Of a stretch of DNA of 64,000 nt, positions 13,433 through 27,400 are shown piece after piece. Each line of letters starts with the position of its first letter. The first letter of the stretch is position 1. A program made the translations under genes and the position numbers. Origin of the DNA: Brugia malayi (taxonomy: Eukaryota > Nematoda > Chromadorea > Rhabditida > Onchocercidae); assembly GCF_000002995.4 (NCBI RefSeq), contig NW_025062479.1:1819721-1883720 (forward strand). The letters are read 5' to 3'. A model generated the notes under the pieces. It did not search any database and had not been told where the DNA came from. It was given only the letters and a program-made list of their open reading frames with translations.

Positions 13433-14039
13433 TAACACTGTTGCAATCTGTCATAATCTGCTGTAGTTGCTAATATCAATGTTGCTAAGAAATATTTCAT
13501 TATTTCAATAAGTTTACTGGTAATGATATTATTATTTTGAAGATATGTATGAAATTTATTTCCAAAACTAAGCTTACAGTTACTGTTTCATATTTGAGAA
13601 ATTATCCGAAAATGCTATCAGTTAACAATTCGTCGTAATCATATTATGATATACTTTGCAAATATGTTTAATCAGTATTTTATCATCACTTCTATCCAAT
13701 ATTCGATCTGTATTTTGTTCACTATTTCTATTTCTATACGATATAAAAGAATAACGTTATCATCATCATTATCACCATTATAAGGCTATAAAATGGATGA
13801 ACAATTAGGCTTGCAGTACTAACTTGCATTTTATCTTCAGAAAATCTACTTCAGACAGTGAAGAAGTAAAACAGTATTTTTTAACAACCAACTGTTCATT
13901 TTCATTCTCAGGTAATAAATCATAATTAATTAGTCAGTCATTATTTTCTACTTATCGATATTTAAATTCATTTTGTTAGCGAAATCCTTTAGATTATTAA
14001 CAAGATAAAGCATATTCAGGAACAAATAAGATACAAACA

Positions 14040-15518
14040 ATGAATGATGATAGCTGTGATAGCAGTTTTGGTGATGATCACTTCAATACGGATAAGACAT
14101 TTGAAAGACGTTACACAAACAAGAAGAAAATAAAGGAATACCTGCAGAAATGGAAAGGATACAGCTGCATGAATGATGTTTCAAAGCTTGAAGACTTGGT
14201 ACTTTTTTATTTTTAAGTATCTTAAATATTGTTAAAATCTTTCATTCATTTCTTGACTGATGTGATGAATTGAATAATAAGACCATTCTACCAAAACGAT
14301 TACGACTTATTCATATTCTTTACCTCCAAATCTTTCGACAAAAATTATACGTAATAATATGGAACGGTAGCAAATCCATCCTATTTCAGTCTTACGTGTT
14401 TCTAGGGTAACTTATGTTTTAGTCCTTGTATTATATGACAACTTTACTTGATCATTTGTTAATTTTATATTAATATTGACGGCAATAAATTACTTTTTAT
14501 GATTAATTTCCGCTCTTAAAGAAAAGGAAAAAAAAAAACTTCGTTATTACGTTATTCTGCAACTTACACTTAACTCTAGGTCACTTTTTTTGGATAATAA
14601 GACAGTTATAGTTAGCATAAATATGTTGTTTATTCGCTGCTATTTTTTAAGCGTATTTGAAATTATATCAATTTTAGGAGTACGATTCCATAGTACTAGA
14701 TTATAATGTTCAAAAGAAGTAAGTCCCTTTCTTGACTTATTTTCAAATTTATTCTATGATTAAGAAATAAATGGAATGTGTTTGATTTGGATCCAATTGC
14801 TAAACCTAAATGTTGCAGTAATGTTGCAGGGAACAAAATATACCATTTTTTTTTTTCTTGGAGGTAACAAGAAGCTATCCTGAATCATTTTTTGCAAATC
14901 CTTTTACGTCCTTTTGAAATTGTGCTATTTTATTAAGTCAGCGATAAATTTTTGATATATGATCAATATATGTAGTATTGTGGAAGATTTGAACAAAGTT
15001 ATGAGAGGGGAAATGTTATTTTAGTCGACACCGATGATTTACATTGAAACAATATTACGAAAATTCACTAAAGATTGTTCTAAGGACACATTCTTGACTA
15101 TCATATCACCACTAAAATGCTTCAATTCGCTGATTTACTATATAGTCATTGCAGAAACAAGGATGCAACCAGTTCAAAATTACAGAAGTCACAGTTAGGC
15201 GCATCTGGTTCAAGCTATGTCAAAAGATCTACTTACACTATTCCATGTAATTATCTTGCGGATAAGGCTAAGCCTATCCATCGTAAAACCAAGGAAATCA
15301 AACAACCCGTTTATCCAAAAAAAACGGTGGATAAGAAGAATGGTTCTGATACTTCAAACGAAGGTGATAATGAATTTAAAATTGTTTATGCACCTCCGGT
15401 TACATTAGATATTACCATATTTCATTTAGTTTCCATTTCTCCAGTAAAAAATGTAAAAGTCGCTCGTTGCAACAAAGTTTGGTTTTTTATTTTTATGATA
15501 ATTGCGGATAACAGTTAG
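14040..15518 (+). CDS. Small protein with degenerate chromodomain
   Basis: Three exons join in frame: 14040-14198, 14678-14718 and 15155-15518, giving 187 aa. The start is the first ATG after a CAG acceptor at 14019 that could serve trans-splicing. Residues about 18-64 resemble a chromodomain: FERR, then EYLQKWKGYS, then SKLEDL-EYDSIVLDYN across the first intron. The aromatic pair of KWKGY (W38, Y41), part of the methyl-lysine cage in HP1-type domains, is kept, but the usual NTWEP segment is replaced by MNDVSK. The remainder is Lys/Ser-rich and basic, consistent with a nuclear protein. The last 30 codons (ending FFIFMIIADNS) look intronic. An alternative donor at 15364 or 15466, spliced to 15543-15676, would give a better C-terminus ending in ENINMIKYR. 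The role is inferred to be chromatin binding. Confidence 0.6.
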
Positions 15519-15676
15519 TAAAACTAATGTCTTATTTTTCAGTTCTAGCGTCAAATGGAAGTGGAATAGAGAAAGAATGTGTTCATGAGTCAGTCGTGCC
15601 AACTTCTGTTAGTTCGATGAACTTTGTATTTTCGAAATTGTTGATAGAAAACATAAATATGATAAAATACAGATAG

Positions 15677-18600
15677 GAGAATATTATTCATATTGATAAA
15701 CAATATTGATTTAAAATTTCTAGCAAGAATCAGTCTTTCATGATCGTTCATTCTTACGCTTTTCTACAACACACACACACAAGTTATAAATAATATACCT
15801 CAACTAAATAACTTAATTTGTGGATTTAACTTAAACACTTCATTAATTATAGCTAGCCGACATTGATTTTTCTCTTATGTTGTTAAATATAGACATAAGA
15901 AGGAACTTGAGAGACTATTAAGTTCTATTTGTAAGACCTATTAGCCTAATGTAAGCTGCATCCTATTCATATTCTTTGATTTGAGAAGCTAATCATGATA
16001 TTTTTAAATTTAAGTTTCTGTACATTAACAAAAAGTCGAGCAATCCAAAAATTCACTGGCATGAGAAACCATAAGTTTCGCTTCACAAATTTTCTTATAA
16101 AACAAGTGCGACTTATACCTGGCAAATTGGTTGACTATGTTGAGATAATCAACATCAAATTTTTGAAACCAAAGTTGATGTTTGAAGACAAATTTAATAA
16201 TGAATAAAGATTTTTTTGCAGGTAATGGTAAGTTTATGTCAGCTCTGCTTGGGCGAAAAAAATGAGACATCAAATAAATGACAAGCCTGCCTCTGAATTT
16301 TGGCACATTTTAGACAACTAGTGCCGAATTACTGAAAGAATCTTTGGGAAAGCCTGATTTTTTAGGCTTTCTTCTGAGAAGTTTTTCAGAATATTGTATT
16401 ATTTTCTTCTAATTGCTTGCCTTCTCTAACTGTAATAGCCCTGTATATACAGCCTCCAAAAATTCAACAAATGAAACACCACAAAATCTGAGTGTTTTTT
16501 CAAATTACTGGTGTCTCTTAATTTTAAGTCATAATTATTACCATTCAATCTTATATTTATGACTTTTTCTCTTCTTTCTATGTTCAGAATTAATAAAATT
16601 CTGTTCTCTTTCAAATTTAATTTCTGTTGTAAACTTTTGATGTGAATAAATGAATTTATTTACCTTAGTTTTGAATAATCGACAATTTAACAAGCAGGTA
16701 GTATATAAAAACAATTGATATTTTTGGAATTTCAATGTGCAATTGATGTACTTCAGGCCGAAATAATGTCTGAATAAAAAAAATAAAAGAATGTCTGAAT
16801 AAAAAATATAGATGTTAACTAAACTATGAGAATACAGATGGACATTTATTGTCATCATAACGATACAAAAGAAAGACATGTGTAAGGGACGAGAAGAAGA
16901 GTAAAGTTTAGCAGAAACAATAAACATTTCCAAATCAGTCGAAACGAAAAAAGAACAATGAAACTGTTTGCATGCAGAGTAATGAAATTCAAATAAATTT
17001 GTATGCATTGAAATATATGCATCTACGAATTCAATCGTGCAAAACAAAAGGAAGCAATGAAGGAAAGGATTACTTAAATGTATTTTAGGTATGATAATCG
17101 AATACATACGGATTTTGAGATAGCAATTTAAAAAATTGTTAAGTCGAAGAAATGAAATGCTTGTTAATTAGTAATAACAATCCTTCCCTATTCTAACTTT
17201 GTCTTTCATGATTCTTTTCCTTTTGTATATTACTTATACCTAATATTTTCAATATGATTGAAAAAAATATAACTGTTTTGGAGTAAATTTTTGGGTAAAT
17301 TTCGAGCATTAAATTTTATAATTTCATTGAGGCTAAAAGTGTGAAAGAAAAAAAAAACATTTATAAATTGGAAAAAATACAAAATGTGAAATTTGAAATA
17401 GCAACATTAAATATTGCTATTCCAGTGAATCATATGCTTTTAACAATTTTTCTTTATTTGTCTACTAAGGTTATTCATCAAATGTTTCATTCTTTTATAC
17501 ACTTTTTTTTTTTAATGAAAATGCTTTCATTTTTGTTTTCTCCAGAAAAAAAAAAACAAATTTTATTTATGTTATACAAAATATATAGGAAAAGGTAAAG
17601 TGAAAAAAAAGAAAGAAATTATAATTAAGAATGAAATCATGACTAAATACAAATCATTATTAAGAAATTATGATTACTTTGAATTTTTTGAATGATAATT
17701 TTTCATATTTTTCCAATTTAACTAACTGCTTTTTCTCCAATCAAACTTTTCTCTCCAAAGTCATTATTTATTATTTTATCACTTGCTGAAATTTTTAATT
17801 TCTTTTTTTTTGCTTCAATATGTAATAATAATGTTGAGAGTAGAATAATACCCAATATTTATTTTACCATTTCATTAATGAGATAGTCATAAAATAAAAA
17901 TTCTGTCACTACTTAAATTTTAGTATACTTTAATTTTTCAAAAGTATACTTTTGAAAGTTTATGTCGATTATTTTTTTAACTTGTTAAAGTTGTGCTATT
18001 TTTGAATGATCAATGGCTAAATGACACAACAGATATGTCATGTCAATTTTGATCGATTGCTTAATTATAATCTTTTATTATTGCTTATAATTAAACGAAC
18101 TAACGATATATGCAATAATATGCTATAAAATGTGTAAAGATAGTAAAATATTATTGCTTCTAATAGCTAATTAATCTTTTTCCAATTATTTGTTGACTTT
18201 CTCTTTTACCACTTATGTAATGTAAGAGTGAATTAATAATACTACCAATAATATCGTTATCATTCTTATCACCTTTGTTACTTACATTTGCCAGTAGTTG
18301 TGACCTTTAATTTTTGTAAAAAATTTGCAAATGATAATGCTATAGAGCAACAGATTACTAGAAAATAAAATTTGATAAGCATTCGAAGAGAAAGAAATTA
18401 TCAAATTATTTTATCTGTAGATATCATGCCGATAACATTAGCATCAGATCAGATCTGATAGTCTTGCTATTTGTGAACAAAAACAAACTAAAAAGGTTTA
18501 AAATTTTTCAATAAAATTTTCAAGACAATGCAATTGGTCCATTTTTTGTCTTTCTATTATGATGTATCATTCAGATTTCTCTCAAATTTTCCAATTTTAA

Positions 18601-20196
18601 TAGTTAATAATTTATGAGATAACATTTCTTCTGACGTTTCAAATTTTTGAAAACGGTAAATTACATTCAAGAAATAAGCTTTTTTATCATGACCCATCAA
18701 CTAATTAGTAGCATAATTCATTTTTTGCTTCTCATTTACAGTCCTAACTGATCACAAAAATATTGAATGGCATAAAGTTCACTGCAGATAAACTTTCAAT
18801 TTCAATTAATACTTCTAAAATGTGATTGTTTGATTTCTATAAAATAGAAATATCGAAATATTGGTGTTATTTTGATGTATTTTAGAATTTCTAAGAAGAT
18901 TTTAAAGTTTTGTTTTGTTTTCTTTTTTTGTAGTAATCGATAACTTAGTTGATAATTTAATTCCATAACATCTAGAATTCTTGGAACTCTGTTTACGCAG
19001 TAGAATTTGTAATATAGAAAATATAACAAATGATGATTTTTCACTACAAATTGTGAAAGTTCAATTAATCAACGTATCATCAGGTCTATGAGAAATAAGA
19101 AAGAATGGGCAAGAAAAAGCTAAAATAGTACTAAAATTTTGCATTTTTTTGCATTTTCTAACATATCAGAAAAGAACTTCCAGGTCTATCCCTTCCCACT
19201 CATCCTTCTTTCATTTTTTTCAAATACAAATAGACGAAAAGAATAGCTGATGGAAATCATTCTGCATATGCTCATAGTAATAATTAACAATAATAATAAA
19301 TAATAATAATAAATAACAATAATGATAATAATATATGTAATGCATAAAAGTAGTAGAAATATTTGACGCTGGATAAGTTTGCAGCAAATAATTTACTGTT
19401 TTAAATTTATGACAAGCAACTTTTAATTAAAATATGCTTCCATCAGAAATAATGTATAACGATGGATCGATTAAATTCCCATAAAGGAAGTAAAAAGTAA
19501 AACAAATCAACAAAAATATTTTATTTGCTTTCCTTCTATTCATGTAAAATCCACATACGACAAAAAAAATAAAATTATTGAATATGTATTGAAATTGAAT
19601 AATATAAAAATAAAATTTTAACAGCGATAAATAAATGTAAAAAGACTGTAGTATAATGTTTTCATTTTTGCACTTTTTTTTTTTTTTATATTTAATTCTC
19701 ATACATATCCAGTATGATTTAAAGAAAAAAAAATATATTTGGAATTCCTAAATCAAAAAAAAATATATATATATATGCGAAATGTGAAGATTTTAATTTA
19801 AAAAAAGACAAAGAGAGAGAGAGAGAGAGAGAAGGAAAGAAAGAGGGAATTATTCAACAGTAGTTAAGTTAGCTTTTCACTAATTCCTTAACTCTAAAAG
19901 TTAAAAAAAAGAGCTATCCGGTTTACATGCTTTTTTGTATAATTTTCATTCTCTGTATGGAAGATATGGTACTACAGGAACAAATAAAGCATGCAATTGA
20001 ATTATTATTAACTTATAGTGGCGCAAAATGCTTGCTGTAATGCTATAAATCAAACCATTGCAAGTAGCATGCAATAACGGTTAGCTATTAATGCCATTAA
20101 ATCTATTCCATAAATAATTGATCTAACTTTTACTTTTTTTTTTTCTTTTTTTTTCCCTCTTTCATTTTACATATTATAATTATAAAAGTTTAAGTA
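15677..20196. other. Intergenic region without recognisable genes
   Basis: Between the chromodomain gene and the 3' end of the Lustrin gene I find only composition-driven frames. The longest (189 codons, minus strand, 16538-17107) is rich in Phe, Tyr, Ile and Leu and has no recognisable motif. Simple repeats occur at 19276-19334 (ATA-rich), 19763-19776 (AT) and 19812-19832 (GA). Confidence 0.6.
19763..19832. repeat. AT and GA microsatellites
   Basis: An AT run (19763-19776) and an AG/GA run (19812-19832) are separated by poly-A-rich sequence. Confidence 0.9.
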
Positions 20197-23100
20197 TCAA
20201 ATGGGCAGATGAAAAATTATCAAAATAATCTCAAAAATAAACCATGAAAGAATAAAATTTTCATTATATTTGGTTGGTGATTGGGAATGATATGGTGGCA
20301 TTGGTTGAATTTTAGGTTGTATTGGAAATAACGTTCGTTTTGATGTAATCTGAAATTATGCATTATAAAAAATGTAATAAATCATTCAGTTACATTTATT
20401 TTCTTGCAAATGTAATCAACTGATAATTATTAAATGATAAGACTACCTTCTTTTTTTAATTAATAGTATTTATATGAAATATAATACTGTATTTGCTAAA
20501 TACAGAAATATTTCACTGATAACAATTGACAAAAAATGAATAAGAATATTTATGAAATTTTTGATGAGAATAATTCCTACTTTAATCATTCGTTGGTTAG
20601 TTTTTCTTTCTGAAAGTGTTTTTGATTTCATATCAGTGTCATTGAAAATATTAGTAAATCACAACATTAGTTATCACTTGAAGATTACAAAAATTGTTCA
20701 AAATTTGATTATCACAATGTTATCAATGATATTGAAATGAAATTACATTTTTATTTTCTCTATGATATGCTAAACAATCCTACAATATTCCTTTCTAACC
20801 TTATTTTATTCATTTTTTTTTTTTTTCTTTTTTGATAAAAAAAGACTTACATAAAAGAATAATCCAGCAATAGGTTTACCAAGAGCATGACCAGTTGCTG
20901 AATTACTAATAAAATATGAGATTTGATCAATAAAATGTATTACATCAGCTGTAACATTCGCTTGATCACTTAAAGGTGTTTCCGTCTTGTAAACAATTAC
21001 AACGTATTGTTGCCGATCTACACAAAAAATGAAAAAAGATTTTTTTAAGTATATTAGCAAAAGATGAAGATTACACTTTTCTTTCATCTTCTTTAATTTG
21101 TTTATTTATTTATTTATTTCATTTTATTTATTTTTTTGATATGTAATACAATAGCACAATTATTTAGAAGATTTATGTTAATAGCGAAATAAAATTCAAT
21201 TTCACTGCAGTTCAATTAAGTATTATTTGATTTAATTAATGTGAAGATCGAAAAAAAAAAAGACAAGCGTTCCTTGTAATGTTGGTTAAAATGACATTTC
21301 TTGGTTTGATCGTCATATTTGAGAAACTCAATAAAATTATAAGCTCTCAAACATCTTAAATTAGTTAGTTTCAACCATACTTCATGAATTTTTGCTCAAA
21401 TAATCATTGTATTTGTTCGAAACATGCAAAGTTAGTAGATTTAATCTTTTAAAAGATGGTAAAATTTACATGTATCTTGCAAAGGTACAGTCCCATTACT
21501 AATATAACCAAGGAAGCGATGTTTCGAATCACTGATATTTTCAATATTTACTGAAGCAGAACCTGTTGATGGTATGTCATAGTCAATAAGTAATGCAATT
21601 GGTCTTGCAGTAACATCTAAATTATATATTTTTGGTAAAATTTGAACACAAAGATTTGGCATCAATTAAAAACAACTGAAATGAAATGAAAAAATGAAAA
21701 CAAAAAAACAAAAAAAAGGAAAAAGGAAAAAGGGAAAACATAAAAAAATTACTACCAATTAATGAGATAACATGAAGATATCCACCAGAAGTTGGAATTG
21801 CTGATTGAAATTGAAATGCTTGTATATTAGCAGTTAAATAATTAGGATAATTGAGCACTTGTATTTCATCACCCAAATGAACAACTGGTGCTGGATGCTC
21901 CAAATCAAAATTACTTATATTTACCTGTTAATCATTATTATTAAATAAATGCAGTATTTATACAGTTGTCATCTAAAATTCTCATTACTGATATAACTGA
22001 AAAAACGATGTCTCAAATCACTAATATTTTCAATACACATTTATTTATTTTTATACATTAGTAATCATAGCGATGATCAAATCTTCCATTTATGGATGAA
22101 AATTTTCAACAGTGACTAATAATTAACACTAAAATATAAGATAAAAAATAATAATAGTATAGAAAAAATGTAAATTTTCCGTTTATTTTATTATTTATGT
22201 ATTTTTTAAACTAACATAATCAAGACTGAAGGCTGGAAATTGTGGGAATATCTGAGGTGAAAGTTCCAACTCTTCAAACCCTATAAATGATTTAATATTT
22301 TCTAATGTTTATTAATTTAAAAAAAAAAATGTAATTGGAAGGATTGTATTTTTTTATTAAAAATTATTCAATAGTATTCAAGTTAATCCTAAATTAGTAA
22401 AATCATACAATTTCCAATTGTCATATTATTAGCATCACAACACAGATGAATTATTTCATTGGTTATAATACCAGATCTAGATAAACGACTACGTCGACAA
22501 GCAAAATTTTTTGGACATTGATTTCGTTCATTTGGATTACATGGTTTTAGATCCAAATACATCATATTATCTGGACAGATATATTCTTGAGAAAATACAT
22601 CTGTAAATTTATATCATCTAAATTAAATAAATGTTATTAAACAAATGGTAAATCATTTATTAATTTAGTTGATAATATTGTACGATAAATAAGCAAAACA
22701 TTTTATATTATAAAATGTATATTATTGATATTTAAGTTGTATGATAAAAAAAATTGAATAATGTATAAATGTGTAGATGTAGTAGAATTAGGTATGATAC
22801 TTTAACGTTAAAGTAGAGTAACATATTTTAGAAATTAGAAGTGAATCGAAAACGTATTACTATTTATTAATAGGTTAATTTTTTTCCGAATCATTTAGAT
22901 TTCGGTTACCAGCTGAACTAAATAATATCTTTTGATAATTATCATCTTTTACTTCTTTTGAAAAGATTGATGTAGTAATCCCATAATCTGATGAAATGTA
23001 TTAAATGAAATGATAGTATGAATGATTTGGATTTTGAATCTTAGTCAAAAAATCATTAACTGAAGCATACTTGACAAGATTGATTGGCAAATGATACTAG

Positions 23101-23657
23101 TAAGCATATACGGCAACATAACCTAAAAATGTAATTTAACCTTTTGAAAATAGCTTTATTTACTTATAAATGAATATAAGACAATATACATTGGTATTTT
23201 TATAATATACATTAATTTAACACTATGAATACCAAAATGTTTGCAGGAAAGATCGTATGTTTGGGAAATTTTTAAATAAATCTCACAGTTAAACTGATAA
23301 CTATTTAAGGATTTATTTTTTACTACTAAATGATGCTAATGGAAGTAATTCAGAAGGACATTTAAAATATTAGGAAATTTTCAGCTTTCAACTACTGATT
23401 ATCTATTCATAATGCATTTTTCATTCATCATGAACCATAACAACGATTCCTCTTTAAAATTCTATTTCGCTTGCTTCACAACATAAATTTTTACAGAAGA
23501 AAAAAAACGCTTCCGGAATAAGTAATAAATATTTCGATTTCTTTAAAATCAACCATACCTAGAAGTAAAAATAATTCCTCATGCATGTTTACCCATGGCA
23601 TATGGAATGATGCTACACTTCGCACCGGGCAGCATATAAACTCTGCACGTAGTGTTA
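20197..23657 (-). CDS. Lustrin-module secreted/membrane protein
   Basis: Eight exons with matching phases: 23657-23559 (5' end uncertain), 22987-22910, 22600-22409, 22280-22216, 21924-21756, 21616-21470, 21017-20851 and 20349-20197 (TGA), at least 355 aa. The third exon encodes a Lustrin-type module: ICPD, DLKPCNPNERNQCPKNFACR, then HLCCD, with six cysteines ending in CC. The next 170 residues contain LNYPNY and GGYLHV and look CUB-like by eye but lack cysteines. Sequons NIS, NVT, NGT and NMT fit an extracellular product. The C-terminus (WFIFEIILIIFHLPI) is hydrophobic and may be a membrane anchor or GPI signal. In the first exon two overlapping frames both end in phase 1 at consensus donors (23559 or 23616 region), so the N-terminus and any signal peptide are unresolved; EFICCPV could be the end of an earlier Lustrin module. 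The gene lies 773 bp downstream of sec-15 on the same strand. The function is unknown; a cuticle or secretory role is speculation. Confidence 0.75.
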
Positions 23658-24429
23658 CTGCAAATTATTCGATAATATTTGCTCAACTGTCTATACCGAT
23701 CGAACAAAAAACTACCATGTGTTCATTTCACTTATCTTACTAATTATCCGACACACGAAATGAATTTTCTGGATCAAAGAAATAAGTAAGTTTCACGTAT
23801 ACGTCATCCAAGAAAGAAAAAAAAAAAACACTTGTGTAATGAAACAATAAACCGCGGTAAATAATTTATTTAAATTATTAGTAACAACTATTGAGCAAAG
23901 AAAGAAAAGCATCACAGAATATGCAAAACAATGTAGGCTTCTAAATTAATCTCTAGGTGAGATCACAAACCTATTTCATTCAAAAAACATTCACATTATG
24001 GACAACTATGGTAGCCCAATTTGTTCAATCAATGATTATTATAAACATCCATAAAACGGGAAAAAATGAAACCCTATTATGTCCTACGTACAATTGCATA
24101 GCAAAAAACCACAATTTTAAAAAGCAAATATAAGACAAATGGAATGGAGAAAATTCACATCACTATGATTTTTAAGATGAATAAAATAAAGATTATAGCA
24201 AGTTTACAAGAATGACAGAACACAAAAGATGTTTCTTTCACGAATAATTAAAGTTACGAAAACCTGATTCGGTAATGGTAAGAACAATAAAGTCCACTTT
24301 TTCTGCATGAACTGATATGCTCAAAATATAGATGGTTATGGAAAGTTAGTTAAAACACAGCTACTGTATATATCAGATTTTTCAGGCTAAGAACCCAGTC
24401 TACAAACATTCTAACGACTTTGCACGAAG

Positions 24430-27400
24430 TTACTGATTAGCAAGAGCTCGCAGTTGGCGAAGAATTGTATCCAGAAGTTTTTTACGATCTTTCTCACGAC
24501 CTTTGGCGAAAAAACTTGATGATTTACGTTCGAATTCAACCAGTCTAAAATCTGACACTGAACAACAGATTTACTGAAACATCAAACTAAAAGTATTAGA
24601 AACTCTATCGAGCAGTTAATTGGAAATTCATGCAGCAGTAAATAATGCTGCTTGAAAACATAAAAAAAAATGAAATATCAGTTAACACATACTTCTCCAA
24701 CAGGACAATCGCATGCGAGGCTTTAACTCTTGAATATTTGCTTTCTTCTTTCCCGTAGTCGGCCAAATAAGTTGGCCAATCAGACTTCATAACTAGGTCA
24801 AGAAGTTGTCTCAAACTGGCAAAAGTCATCGCAAGAGTCCCATCCTTAAATAAACTAGATAAGAAGTTAATTACAAATAACGGTAAGTAAGCTGGTACAT
24901 ACTTCCAATCCTGCAACGGGACACTGAGAAGCAAATAACTCGCACTGTATCACATCCAAATCGAACTGATCAAGTGCACCAGTGCTTACAGTTTTCAAAT
25001 CTGTATTTAGCAGTAAATCTGTTAATCGATTGGCCAAATATTTACAGGTCTAAAACACAACTCATTTAATTGCCTTTATTGTATACTAATTACAAATCTT
25101 CAGTTGCATTAAACGCTTAATGGTACTAAACTGTCCTCAAAAAAAAAAAAAAGGACAGTGATCCAAAGATAAACAATTCTCGACCATATCAATCAGAACG
25201 AGAGAAGAGAAAATAAGTACAGAATAAAAATTCAGTTTTCAATTGTTCATTGCAAACTATTCATAAAAAAAAAAAAAAAAAATTCATAAAAGGATTCAAT
25301 TTTTAGTACCTAGTGAGAAACAGCGATATGAAATTATAAAAATGCTTACCTGCATACAAACGTGCCTCGCCAAAAGATTTGGCAAATTAGTAAATGAGAC
25401 GAAAGTTGTTTCCAAAAACTTGATCAAATCTGTGATGTAATCGCTGGCCCTGCCACTTGAACCTGATAGTTCCCAATCGTAGTTAGCTAAAATTTTATTA
25501 AATCCAAAGCATAAAATCATATAACTTATCTTCAACAAATACCAATTCAAACTTCAAGTTTGAAAAACAAGTCGGAAGTAAAACTGACCAAGATCAAGAA
25601 AAGCATCTACTTTGTCACGAAGTGCGCTATCAATCTGTTGCTCCACTTCAGAACGCGCGTCTCTAGAAAGCATTAATTCAAAAATGAATTAATGCCCACC
25701 CTTTTAACTTTCTTTCGCTCTTTTTTTCTTCAAACTTGATAAAGAAACAAACCTAAAAACTTGATCCTTTAATGTAACTAAATGTCCTGTACTGTTACCA
25801 GAATTATTACTTGCATTTGTTAATTTACTAATATAATGTTCCAGCGACTCACACGTCTTCTCCAAATAACCGATATTAATTGTGATTTGAACAAGCTAAA
25901 AAATATCGTATAAAATAAACGATTCGGAAAGTTTTTAATTTATCTTTTACATCATGAAATAGTATTATTCGTCAATTCTCCTACCTGTATAAGCGTCCGT
26001 TTTTTGTTGGCCACAAAACTTTTCAAAGAACCTGACCACCGTGCAAGAAGCACATTTGCATAACGGCGTACTGTGTCATCAACCTAGAAAATCAACCATA
26101 TTTGGATAACATTAACGGCACGTCAGCAAAGCTTAACATATGTTAGCAAAGCATTAAGTATGTTAGAAATTTCTAGACCAATAATCAAAAAAAAAAAGTT
26201 GAGGAAAAATGACCTCAGTGGGAGAAAGCTGAAGGTGCTCCATAAATTTCAAGCATCCGACGAGGTAATTCTTCGCTTGACAGTACACTGCAGGTACAAA
26301 CTTAGAAAACGGGAAAACTCTGGGATAAGGCTCCTGGAAAACGCAGAAGACATTTCAATAACAGAGATTCAGTGAAATTGAAAAATTTATGAGAAATCAA
26401 GAAAAATGAGTGATAACTATTTATACCTGATCCATTCCTCTTCGATAGAAGGGGAACTGTGTTACTACTGCTCTGAATGCTTCCTCATCTTTTGCTGTGA
26501 TTGGCGTGTAATTGTCGCTTTCAAGATCTCGTTCAAACTGAGCGCAGTATTCTCGCATCAAAATTTCGTTGTACTGATCTCTGCATTGAAGCAAGACTCA
26601 TTCCATTTACGAGAAAAAAAAAAAAAAAAATAAATAAATCAATTTTCATTCCGTTATACACGCAATTTCCATAGAAAACTCGATTTAGAAATACCTGAAA
26701 TTACCTGAAATTTTGGAGCAGAGTGTAAAGAGAACCAATTCCAAATCCATAACTTTTCATTGTCATTGCAAACAACAAAATTACTTTCTTCATCTTCAAC
26801 ATCATTTCAACATCCAAACAACCTCCCTATAGTAAAACTACGATTTACATCGAGAAATACCAGACCAAGCATATATAGTAAAATCAGTACGCTACTATTA
26901 GAAGCTTACAAAATGGGCATTCATAGTGGTTGTAACTTGATGCAGTGCCATTTCCCAAAGCTGATCCTTATAAGCTGCAGTCACCAGACTAGATTCTGTT
27001 TGCATAATATGATCTTCGACTACGAAAAAGCCGATAATTTCATCCAAATACTTCACATACGAATGTATTGATTCTTGCTAAAACAATTATTTTCATTTGG
27101 AAAACCAAAGTTCAATTGTGATTAAAAAAGAAACGATGATGCTTATACTCCAGAAATTATTTCCGAATTATTCAGTAAGCTGATAACGTAGTGCAACTTG
27201 TTCAAGTTACTAAGAAGTTATCTTTCAATGATACTTCCTACCAGTTTGCCTGGTGGTCGAATAACAACCACTGCTTGCTCTTTCCGCTGCTTTCTATAGT
27301 AGGCTTCGAAAGTCTCTTTCTCACCCTGAAATGAAGAGATTTCATAAGTGACTAAAGCGATCAAGAAAAAAAAAAAAAAAACAGAAGCTTAGGAAACAAA

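Noticed and set aside
15995..16306. Overlapping plus (70 aa) and minus (93 aa) frames
   Set aside because: Both strands are open over the same stretch and neither shows a family motif. The plus frame (KFRFTNFLIKQVRLIPGKLV) is the better one but has no good acceptor or partner exon.
16538..17107. 189-codon minus-strand open frame
   Set aside because: It is the longest single frame, but it is dominated by Phe, Tyr, Ile, Leu, Ser and Cys in AT-rich DNA, has no recognisable motif, and no supporting splice or start context.
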